Shown in pieces: positions 50,401 through 62,400 of a stretch of DNA of 64,000 bases. The stretch spans positions 62,998,282 through 63,062,281 of the forward strand of contig NC_087066.1 in NCBI RefSeq assembly GCF_963678635.1. The letters are read 5' to 3'. The DNA is from Symsagittifera roscoffensis (taxonomy: Eukaryota > Xenacoelomorpha > Acoela > Convolutidae). Under the pieces are notes generated by a model. That model did no database searches, was not told the DNA's origin, and saw only the letters and a program-made list of their open reading frames with translations. The translations under genes and the position numbers were made by a program. The stretch's first letter is position 1. The number at the start of each line of letters is the position of its first letter.

Positions 50401-53400
50401 AATTATAGTTTATTTCAGAATGGCCAAAGACAAAGAGGGTTTCTCGAATTATAGTTTATTTCAGAATGGCCAAAGACAAAGAGGGTTTCTCGAATTATAG
50501 TTTATTTCAGAATGGCCAAAGACAAAGAGGGTTTCTCGAATTATAGTTTATTTCAGAATGGCCAAAGACAAAGAGGGTTTCTCGAATTATAGTTTATTTC
50601 AGAATGGCCAAAGACAAAGAGGGTTTCTCGAATTATAGTTTATTTCAGAATGGCCAAAGACAAAGAGGGTTTCTCGAATTATAGTTTATTTCAGAATGGC
50701 CAAAGACAAAGAGGGTTTCTCGAATTATAGTTTATTTCAGAATGGCCAAAGACAAAGAGGGTTTCTCGAATTATAGTTTATTTCAGAATGGCCAAAGACA
50801 AAGAGGGTTTCTCGAATTATAGTTTATTTCAGAATGGCCAAAGACAAAGAGGGTTTCTCGAATTATAGTTTATTTCAGAATGGCCAAAGACAAAGAGGGT
50901 TTCTCGAATTATAGTTTATTTCAGAATGGCCAAAGACAAAGAGGGTTTCTCGAATTATAGTTTATTTCAGAATGGCCAAAGACAAAGAGGGTTTCTCGAA
51001 TTATAGTTTATTTCAGAATGGCCAAAGACAAAGAGGGTTTCTCGAATTATAGTTTATTTCAGAATGGCCAAAGACAAAGAGGGTTTCTCGAATTATAGTT
51101 TATTTCAGAATGGCCAAAGACAAAGAGGGTTTCTCGAATTATAGTTTATTTCAGAATGGCCAAAGACAAAGAGGGTTTCTCGAATTATAGTTTATTTCAG
51201 AATGGCCAAAGACAAAGAGGGTTTCTCGAATTATAGTTTATTTCAGAATGGCCAAAGACAAAGAGGGTTTCTCGAATTATAGTTTATTTCAGAATGGCCA
51301 AAGACAAAGAGGGTTTCTCGAATTATAGTTTATTTCAGAATGGCCAAAGACAAAGAGGGTTTCTCGAATTATAGTTTATTTCAGAATGGCCAAAGACAAA
51401 GAGGGTTTCTCGAATGCAGTGCGTCTGGCTAGGGAACACGACTTGGGCGTGGATGCCAGAGATCTCTTGGAGGAGTATGCTGACTACCTATACGATCAAC
51501 TGGAGTTCGAAATGGCCATGGAGAAATACTTACAGGTATTTTTTGCCATAGTTTACATCATGTATTAAATAACTCTTTTTCTTTTTATTGTTCTTTCCAA
51601 AGTTTTTTTAATCGATCTTTCCGAATTTATTGTTCGTCCAAAGCTATCAATGTTTCAACCGAAGATTCTTTTGTCGCAAAAGTGCCCTTCATGATTTTTA
51701 AGGTTGATTTCCTACCTAATGCTTTATTTGACCAGCGCCATTTGGAAAGTCAGAGGCTAAAATTATAAGCAATCTGGTGCTTTTTTCAAATACTTTTGAA
51801 ACTTGTTTTTTTTTGTTTCAATAATTCTTAAACATGATATCTGAATTTTCTGTAGGCCTCGCAACTCATTAAAGCTCTGAAAAGTGCATTCAAAGCCAAC
51901 AGTATAGTGCGGGCAGAGGACATCTTTGAGACCATCAAAGACTCCCCAGGCGGTAAGGAGAGCTTTGACCGGGCAAGCGGAAGAGGCGGGGGAAAGGATG
52001 GGGAAGATGAGCTGAGCTACAACGGGTGGGCGATCAAATTGGGACAATATTACGCATCATTGATGTCCGGAAACAGAGAACGCAATATGAAAGCGAGTTT
52101 GAAATTCGTGACATGTTCTTAATTTTTATTTTTTCGAAATCAATATGCGATAGGTTAACTGCGAAAGGTTGCACCAGTGACACGAACAATTTAAAAAAAA
52201 AAACGTTATGTTTTTCGGAAATCTAGAAAACGTTTGAGGAAAAGTTGCAGCAAGGAGTAGGGGTACTGTGTTTGGGGGAAGGTGTACATGTCTTTGGGTG
52301 TTGCACAGGTCAGGGGCATTTATCAAAAAAGATTTAGTGCTATCAGTCAGTATAATGATCCGCCGAACATAAATTATATAGAAACAATTTCGTTTTCTCA
52401 TTTCTCTGAACTATTTGGAAGAAATGCAGTGCTGCAATACAGTATTTGAAATAAAGTGAGTCGAGTTTCAAATACAATATGTTTGCTCAAACTGGTTTTT
52501 AGTCTGTGTGAAATTCAATTGGACTTTGTTTGTAGCTGAAATAAATTTCAAACATGCTGAATAATATTACAGAACAGATGTACAAAACAGTTCAACTGTA
52601 TAAAAAAAATAGTTGAATATTTGTTTTAGAAAGCGCAGAAGTACTTCTTAGAAGGCAATAGTGTAGAACACATAATTGATATGTACAAGGAGGCAGGGTA
52701 TTGGGAGAAGGCATACGAGTATCTGATGGAGATAGGGGCCAAACAGGAGGCCACTGAGTTCCTACATCAACAGGCGCACACCTGCATCGCCGAGAAGAGA
52801 TACTCGGACGCCGAGAGGTCAGACACTCATTACACAAGCCAACCTCCAGTGGTCCTCGATTTGATTCCTGTGGTCACTCAATTGTTTCGAATCAGTATTT
52901 TGTTTCGCCTAATCAGCTCTTTTTTACAAGTCTTGGATTACGTTTTTTTTCTATTCAACATAAATAAAAAACATTCAACCTCAAAAAAATAATCGTTTTC
53001 ACGAAAGTCATTATCGCGAAATATAATAAAAAGAGGAACAATCAAACTTTTGAGGCAACGTTAAGTTATGAGTCATGTCTAAAAAAACTAGCTTTTCCAG
53101 GCAAAAGTTTTGCATTTCTTTTTTTTTCTCCGAACCTTTGCTACTCTCTATAATGGATCGTTAAAACCAATGTTTTCCGTTGTAGAGTGTACATGAAGGG
53201 CAAGATGTTCGATGCGATAGTGGACATGTACAAGAGTGTGGAAGACTTCGACAATGTGTTGAGAGTGCAGAGGAGACTGGGCATGGGCGACGACACCTCC
53301 ATGCTACTAGAGCACGCAGAGGTACACAATTTGCAATAATACAAAACAATCACAAATCCTTAGAGTAAGTTTTCAAGTGTTAATCATGGAAGTGAAGTGT

Positions 53401-56400
53401 CACTTATTTAAGTGTTTTGGTTTTTTCAGTGCCTTACTTAACATTTGAATTGGTGCCGAAGGCGTCTTCAGGAAAAATAAGGGGTCGCCATAAAATTGGA
53501 AATGTTTTGAAAACCCTCTAAAGAAAATTCTATTCCCCTGTTTGTGGACAAAAAAATTGTTTGATCAAGATACCGTTTGTGATTTTGCTTGTGTTCTTCA
53601 GCGTCGCAAGCGTGACGGGGATTTCGTTGAGGCAGAAAAGTTGTACATGGAGGCAGGTAGTTGGAAGGAGGCAGTCAACATGTACATGCAACAGTCCAAA
53701 TGGGAAGATGCCCGGAGAGTGTGTCAGGAGGTGGGCACAGATGAGGCACACAGCAAGGAGGGCTTCATAGGTATCGTAGCCTTCCTGTTTTGAAATTGAC
53801 AATATACAGGGGCGGGTTTATGGGGGGGGGGAAGAAGAGGTGCGATGTTACTACTATTTTACGACATCCGTTTTTGGACCTCCAATCCTTCAACAGTGAG
53901 ACTCATTCCAATGCGAGATGAGCTTTTGCCAAAAAGCTCTCAAATATGGATTCTCAGCAAATCAGAATGAGCATTTAAAAACTCGAAAAATTAAAGCATG
54001 AAAAATTAGCCAATCGTTGAGACGTTAATGTACACTTTATTTGTCGTAAATTGTCCGCCTTTCGGGATTCTGCCATAATAGCAACTCGAAAAATGCTTTG
54101 TTCAAAAATTAATATCTCTGTTGAATTGTGTGTAGGCTACTGTTGGGCCAAGGACATGCCTTCAGTGGTCAATGCGGCCAAGCTACTGTTGAACTTGAAC
54201 TTACTGGACAAAGTGGTGGAGGTGTGCTGCAACGCAATCGCCAGCGAGTAAGTACACACACAATACAGTCCTCCCTACTGCATAGAACTTGAAATCTTTC
54301 TCGTTTGAAGTTCATTCGTTAAATTGTTTTTACACTAGCTTGCGAGCGTTGTGTATCAGTACGAACTTTCTTTTTCCTCACCTAACTCGCAAATAAAAGT
54401 GCTCATTTGGTGCATTTTTGCTATAATCACGATCTGTAGCATCTGAAATTTCATAGCATCTGTTTTTTGCTTTATTGGTGGCTAGTGTTTGTGATTAGCT
54501 AAGCATCCGTGACTGATTGGTTTGTGCGCGAAGAATCATAATATCTAGGTTATAGGATCGAATCCGATACTCAGCCGAAGTTTTACTAATTCGAGGCTCA
54601 TTTCTACTTTTTCGTATGTCACTTGATAGAGCTGCTCTTTTGTCGTGTTCTCGCCAGTGTTTGCAAAGCGCAGCTTCGCCGTGTATTAAACATTAGTTGG
54701 AAAAGCGTAGTGAATTTAGCAGGAATAGCAGATAAAGAATATGAAGTCATAGCATACATGTCTTTTTTTATATAAAAAAAATTCAAATTGCGTAAAAAGA
54801 GCTGTTGGATTATTTGACAAACTAATCAAATTTAAGGCGCTGAATTTTTTTGATTATTCGATGTTCTCACCTGCAATTTTTCTGAAAATTGCCAGTCAAC
54901 CTTTACATAAGTGCTTGCGGGCGTAGTGTGATAGTATGAAGCTTTTCATTTAGGCTCATTTGGTTTTGCGTTAATCACGATCTGTAGCATTGGAAATTGC
55001 ATTTCATGTGTTCTCTTTTTTCCGTTGGCTATTGTTTGCTTATAGTTAGCTTGAGAATCCTAGGCTACTGGTCGGAGGTTCAATACCGCATTTAGCACTT
55101 GTTTTCTTTATACAAGATGCCTCGGATAACGTTTGGTTACGTGTTACCTTCCCTGTTTAACACCGATCGGTGTTCGTTTCTATTCCTTTTAGTAGCTTGG
55201 CTTGACTGGTCGTTTCCTTCGTTACTAGTTGATTTGTGTCAAGGTTGGCTTGCACATCCAGGGGTTCGTTTTCACCATGACCATTTAATCAAGATGAGGT
55301 ACAAGCAGGGTGAACCAATTAATTTTTTCAACCAAGTTTTTTATGTTATTGATACTCACCACTACTGAAGTTAGACGGCTGGTTAATTGTAGCATTTTGT
55401 CGAGTTATGCTCTTTAATTGAATGTTTTTTTTTCATCATGAGAATCTAATTAAGTAGAGGAAGTGGTATGAAGAATCAATCAAAGTTTTAAAACTGATTT
55501 TGTGAAATTGTTTATACTCACCACTACTTGAGAAAATAAGCCTGTTTTCATCATTAGAATAGGTCACAGGGGACGAAAAGGCAATGACGATTTTTTCTAA
55601 TGTTCTTGGGCGTACTCAGGGGCGGATCTAGGATTTTCTCGAGGGGGGCGGATTTTCAAAAAATTTTCGAAAATTTTGACGACCTTTTTTTTTTTTTTTT
55701 AGGTCGATCAGATTGATTTTCCGAGCTCTCCCAAAGCAGTAAAAAGACCCTGTTTTGGCCAAATTTTCTGCGCCGCAGGCAATTTTTTGAAAAAACAGGT
55801 CAAAAAAGCCGTTTTTGGGCATTTTTGGAAAATTTTGTAAAAAAACGCGTTTTTTTGGCGCGCGCTCCCCCTCGCAATTAGTATATATTGGCGCCTTTAG
55901 AAAAATTTTAGGGTCGGTCGGCCAAAAATGGATTTCTTAAAAAGTGCCAAAGGAGGGACCCTTTGGGTTGGCAGGGGTTCGAATCCCTGAGGGGGAGGGC
56001 GTCCGCCCCCCCCCCCCCCCCCTAAATCCGCCCCTGGGCGTACTAAAATCATGAAGCGATTTCCTGTTATTGTTATGACGCCTCTCGAACTGCTTCTTCA
56101 ATAATACTATGGAACTGTACAACGCCGCTTTCCAAGTGATCTTTGGTCACAATTGATCGCCATAACAGGGTTGTACCCTATTCCAACTTATCCTTCTGTA
56201 AAAAAAGGTAACATGTTAATTTGCCCCAAGTCAACTTGTCCCAGCCCAACTTGGCCCCACCAGTCCGATTCCAACTTGCCCCAGATGACTACTTGTCCAA
56301 TGCCATCTTGTCCCAGATAATAAAAAAGTGAAGTTTGCCCCAGATTCTTTGATAACCTCGTAGAACTTAATGTCGGCATAAAGATGAAAGATATTTTTGT

Positions 56401-59400
56401 TGAACAATTCAGCTTGAAATAAACTGCGGAATCATTAAAACATAGGCTTAATCAAAATGAACTCAAAGCATGCATGAAGAAAATGAAAGCGGCAACATTT
56501 CAATGCAATTTTCATGTCGAGTTAAACATTTCAAAAGATTGCTTGCTGATCTTGTAAGCTCCTATAGCATAGTTAATAGTGCACAACACTCTTAATCAAG
56601 AAGTCAAGAGTTCAAAACTTGAAGAAGTCAAAAAATTTCAGTATGAAATCGTTGAAATTGAAAACCGCAAGTACTGCCTCGCCCCTAAAACTCCCCTATA
56701 CTGGGTAACCTAGAATAGGGGACAGGGTGAGAAAAAGAGCAAAATTATTGCATTATTGGCCTTTATCACCTCTCAAAATTTGGACCCTTTACGATGGCTA
56801 TAAGTTAAAAAAGTAGTGATTTTTTTAAAAATCAATTAAAAATGCCGACAATTAACTGGAAATTATGCCGACAATTTAAAATTTACGAAATAGTTAAATG
56901 AGCTAGTGCATATAAATAGTCAACAGCATGGTCTTTGTTGAAATTACTAGAAATGTTTGGGATTTTTGCATGAATATCCCGATATTTCTTCCGCCCTCGA
57001 TTCTGCGTTCCCCCCATAGCCTTAAAAATATTGATTTTTTGATTAGTTGAGTCCATTTGAATCTTATTCAGGAAAGCGTAGAGGCTTGGGTGGCTCCCTT
57101 GAAATAATGCTGTCACTCCGAGATGTCAACCTTCAACGGCGTTTGTCGTTCGTATCAAGCCTTCCGCTGCTCCTTGCGCGTTATCAGAGACAGAGGCGAT
57201 GGTTTTCAGGAATTTTGAAAACGTTTGTTCCGTTTTGTTTGGCAGTAGAGCATAAAGGCATGGTGGGTAAAATCCACCAATTTGAATGTGTATGGTATAA
57301 AGCTGATAAAATTGCATTATGCAAATTTTAAATGTACCGTCGCAAAGCCAAAGAGAATTGTGAACTCGGAGGGCATCATTATCTCGATCACCGAAAATTA
57401 AAATTCGCTCAGGATCCCTTACTCCACTGTCGAATAAACAGAAATAGAATATTCCGTCGGAATCATGAAATGCCTGTCTTAAATGATTGGCAAGGACGGG
57501 ACCAAGTTCTGTTTCTGGCGGTTAAGAGTTCTTTTTATTGCTGCATGACTGGGCAAGGATAATTGAACTGCTTTCTCATCTGTTACTTCCTGGAGGCAAG
57601 TGGCAATTATACTACTATTGACAGGTACAATTTGCTGCCTGGCCTCTCTTTTCATTTGATGCATGATCTGATTTGCCTCAACTTTCCCAGGTCTAACATC
57701 GTCGCTGTGCTCATTTATTGTTGATACGAGTTCATCTCCTGCTGTCACGGCGAGCATGCGGCATTTGTGTGAACTCTATCTCGCGCATCTCCAGTTCTCA
57801 GTAGTTTTTGTCGTTTGCTTTTTGTGAATTTGTGTCCGTCAATAATAAGCGTTCGTTTATTTCGTTGATATTCCCCACGTAAGTTGACTCATAGTTTTTA
57901 TGTTGGATTTTTAAGAACAAAATGGTAAGCAATGAAGCAAAGCAAAATGAAAGAATAGCCGTGTTTCATTTTGTTTCAAAGGCGCTAATTGTGGATTTTT
58001 GTGAAATTTTTGTGTGTAATTATCAAAAATTATGGTTTTTTGGCTCAACTTCAATAATTTTTGATTAGAGTCGTTTGTTATCTCAAAACGAGACCAGTGT
58101 ACATTAGCACTTGCTGGTCCTCAATTTGAACATCAAAGAATCAAGTAAAAGTGTTAAGTATGGGACAAAACGGCAAAGGACAAAATGTCTTGTGGGGCAA
58201 GTTGGCATAGGACAATTTGCCATGTAGGGCAAGTTAGTATAGGACAATTTGGCAAATAGTCCTGTCACCGTTAATAATCTTTGCCATTTAACCCAATAAC
58301 CAAGTTATCCTACGCCAAATCCTCGTGCTATACCAGTTAATTCTTAGCCACTTCATCTTGCTAATAGTTTAAATCATCGATATGCGTATTCAATGCCGTT
58401 TAATTTAAACGGCAAGCGATAAGCGTATTCAATGCCGTAAGCACATGTTCGTCCAGTGCCAGAATTTGACCTCAATTGAGTCGCAATTTCAGGCTAATTG
58501 TAATAAATGCTCTGTCAAAAAATAAACCAATTTGTTACTTCATTATTTCACTACTTTATTTAAACTGATTTACAAAATTGATGCAACGCAATGACGTCAA
58601 TTACGAAGTCCTTCCTTATCGATCCAGCATGTGAAAGCTTGTTGCGAAGATGCAACAGAATGCAGAAGTCGAGCATGTACCGGAGAACAGCAGTTTCAGT
58701 GCAATCTGTCTGCAATCAGTGGCTGATAAAAATCCGATCAGCTAGTTTCACCTCGTTTTGCGATAAACAGGGCTCTTAATTGACAGAAAACAGCAGAAAG
58801 CCCTCACCAAATGTTAATAGATATTTTGAAATAACCTTACAGTTTGAAAGCTTCTGATTTTTTCACAACGGGATTGATGATTGATGGTTTCGACAGAGTG
58901 CTGATTTGTAGCGACCGCGATAATGTGAAAGCCTTTGAAGTGAACGGAGGATTATAACTGTGCGATTGGACCTTGAAAAAGTGCCCAATGCAATTCTAGT
59001 CAAAATGAATTTAGCTGGTGTGAACTCCCCGTGTATTTAAGCCGTGATTCACAATAAGATTGAGCATATCTACCAGAATTATCTCAGCGGTTAGTCTAGG
59101 CTAATTAGGACATAAGAACGCGCAGCACAATCGTATTCTGTGGCGAACACTGCCCTGAAATATCTCCCATCTTCAAGCCGAATAGTTGACAAATTTGTGA
59201 AAAATTGGTGTCGGTGTTATCTATCATATATTTAAATGCGGTATTCACTATCTCGCCATGTTTAAGCTTTTTCAACGTACTATTTTTGTATATTTAACAA
59301 ATGAATTTTTTAACGTTTGAGCTATATCGTATATTGCAGTAATTACGGTTTTTTTTTTCGATTTTTCCAGTTAAAATTCAGTGTTTATTTCATCAAGTTT

Positions 59401-62400
59401 GAAATTAGCAACCCAATGGTAGGATATTGTCAGAGTTTTCCCAGGTTTTGCGATTCTGGCCTCCATATATGAATAACCAAATCCTTTTAGTTTACGAGAT
59501 AGGCAATTTTCGAGATTTTTCAAAATTTTCTAGAAAATCTAATTCAGAAAAATTTCTCAATTTTTGAATTTCTCACCCTGTAATTGGGTGCTGTCAGGGT
59601 ACTCTCAGGGGTTGCGAATCTTGCCTCCAATTCTCACTTCTCAAATCCTTGTATTTTTCGCGATATGACGTTTTTTTTTTTTTAAATTTTTTCAAAAAGT
59701 TAGATTTTAAAAAGTTCCAAAACGTTGAAGATCTCAATCCTGTAGTTGGGTGCTGTCAGGGTACTCTCAAGGGTTGCGAATCTTGCCTTTGATTATGGCT
59801 GCTTAAATCCTTGTAGTTTTCGAGATATACGTTTTTTTCAGGTTTTTTTTTCAAAATTTTTCAGAAAACTTAGGTATACAAAATTTCACAAAATTTGAAA
59901 TTTTGATCTCTGTTGTGAGGCTCTGTCAATGTACTCTTAGGATTTGCAAGTTTTGCCTCCCAATTTGACTGCTCAAATCCTTGCAGTTTTCCTGATATGA
60001 CGTTTTTTGTGATTTAAAGTTTTATATGGTTCTTCAACATTTGTATAAAAAACTTGAATAAAAAACTTTGCAAAATTTGTAATTACGAACCCTGTAATTG
60101 GGTGCTGTCAGAGTACACTCAAAGAATAGTTTTTTGAGTTGTTGAAAATTCGAAGCACCGGAGGTGCGTTACACGCTAGTTTATGATGAAGTCCATGATT
60201 GCTCGATGCCGCCACATTTCGCGAGTTTCAATTTGCGAAAATTTTATGGTACTATTTCGCGGAAGCGTGATATCCATTCTTGAAGTCGTGTATCAGCATT
60301 GACAGCTCCTGTTTTGAGCACGTCAATTTTAGTGTTTTTCATCTTTTTTTCTAAGCTTGTCCTGTCATTTTTGCCGCTTCTGGGAGGCATTTCGGTAGAA
60401 TTAAGATTGCAGTAATTGATTAAAATGGCGCTAGCCGAAAGCGATTGATTAGTTTAGTGCAAACTTTTTAATTTATTATGAACCTCAATTTCAGTGACTT
60501 ATGCACGAAAACGATTTTTTTGAGGCATGTCAAAGAAATTGAACAAGAAAATAGACCTTTCAGTGATGAATACAATAACAACGAATAAGCGAAATAAATA
60601 ACCAAAGCTGGAATGCTGATTATAACTCCAAAAAAAAAATTCCGAACGAAAGTGTTTAAAACTGATAACCCATTCGAATTATAGCCCACCTCAATATAAT
60701 CCCCTGTCCGTCTTCTCCCATCTATTTTCTCCTCTACTCATACCTCACTCTCTACCACCCCCCCCCCCCCCTCCAATGCATTTCTCGTCCATACGAATTT
60801 AGCTGGTGTAAACTCCCCGTGCATATATGCCTTTATTCCAGATAAGAGTGAGCATGCCTGCCATAAGTATCTCAATAGTTTGTCAGAAATAATTAAGACG
60901 CTAGGATTCGCAGTCCAATCGTATTCCGCTCGATTTTGAGCGTGCTGCTCAACTTTCTTTCTTCATTATAATATTTTTAAGGAGTACAGCTTTAAAGATG
61001 ATACTTTTATGATACTCAAGCCATTAACCGCATGATAAATGAAGTCGGTGTGAAACAGCTGTACGAAAGATTCATTCAGTAAGCTTTTTGGACAATTGAC
61101 ATGGTAACGTTTTCATTTGTCAAATCTTTGAAGAAATTAGACCTCCACAGAAGCCAAACTAGATGTATTCAATCTAAAGTACTATAGCCGTGGGGAACAA
61201 CAATACGCCAGTCGTAAGAAGTACCGTGAAAAATACCGTAAAAACGAAAGCCGAACAAAAATTGTGAATAGATTCAATTAAGACTCCATTGTAAATTTTC
61301 CTTGCTCTCTCAATTGAGCTATTCTTAAATGTTAACTTAACCAATGTCACAATTCAGTCGATTTTCCGAAAAAGATACACTTGTTGAGGTTCTCAGCGTC
61401 TTTTGATATTGAGAGTTGATAGAGGACAATATCAGATCATTTTAGTTTTTTCCTTGCTTTCACTAGATTGTATTTTCGTTTTTGGAGATCCTTTTTTTGC
61501 AGGTGCTTGGGAAATGCAGCTTCGCTTCAGCGTAAATAGATTTCATTGATTAAGTGCTGCTATTCAGGGTGAGATTATGGACTGTAAGCGAATAATTGAT
61601 TTGTTTTAAAGAGCTGCAAAACAAGAAGGACTGAAGTGAGTAATAATTATGTTCGCATGTCATTACATTTACCATTGTACACAACCTTGTTATGTATCTA
61701 GTTTATTCGTGACTTTTTTAAATAATGCGAAAGGTTATCTGAAAAAGTGAAATTTGAAGGCTACCGGAACCTAAGGAAGGAGACAAGAAAAAGTGAGAGT
61801 AGTATGCCTGTGCTGCACTTTATTTTGAGCCTGTCTTCAGTTTTTTTTGTGAGTTGTGTCGATGTAATTTTTGCAACGATTTCTTTCTGTTCAAGTTCAT
61901 GCATATTTAGTTCTGTTTGGTCTTAAGTTTGTGTTAGATGTTGCATGTTTTCAAAAACCTTAAATGTGTTGAAGAGCTGATCATGATTTTATTGATACGT
62001 TTTGACTTTTTGTAGGGTGCCTGATTTTGACATGGCCTTTGAACTCTGCAGCGCTGCAGAGAGATCGGACCTGACCTCCAGAGTGCACCTTCTCAAAGGC
62101 CAGTTCCTAGAAGATCAGGGTCAGTTCCAACTAGCCGAAAACGAATTCATAGCAGCCAATAAGCCAAACGAGGCGCTTCTTATGTACATTCACGAGGGTA
62201 TGCTGGACGCGGCCCAGAAAGTGGCGGACGCGCACTGCACTGTGGAGGAGAAGAACCAAGTGTACACAGCCCTGGGTAATAAGAAGTTCGAAAAGGGAGA
62301 CTATGACTCAGCTGAGAAACTGTTCCTGAAGAGCGAAAATGTAGAGCATCTAGTCTCTCTGTACCTCGACGTCAACAGATTGGACAAGGTTGAGAATAAA

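Larger units (their letters stand above)
58270..62015. other. 3' half of intron 23
   Basis: Contains a direct repeat pair (58,990-59,145 and 60,785-60,935: GAATTTAGCTGGTGTGAACTC, CAATCGTATTC), diverged ~170 bp tandem repeats at 59,400-60,130, and a C-run at 60,759. The ORFs at 58,591 and 60,468 show no domain. From 61,000 to 62,015 I see nothing assignable. Confidence 0.5.

Noticed and set aside
49943-51415. Series of 31 micro-exons spliced together
   Set aside because: No good donor lies in the unit (only weak GGTTTC), and 28-base exons in series would shift frame; the single true exon at the 3' edge explains the coding match.
55099-55368. 89-codon ORF in intron 23
   Set aside because: It begins in a SINE tail, and its hydrophobic, Leu/Phe-rich look is expected from T-rich sequence.
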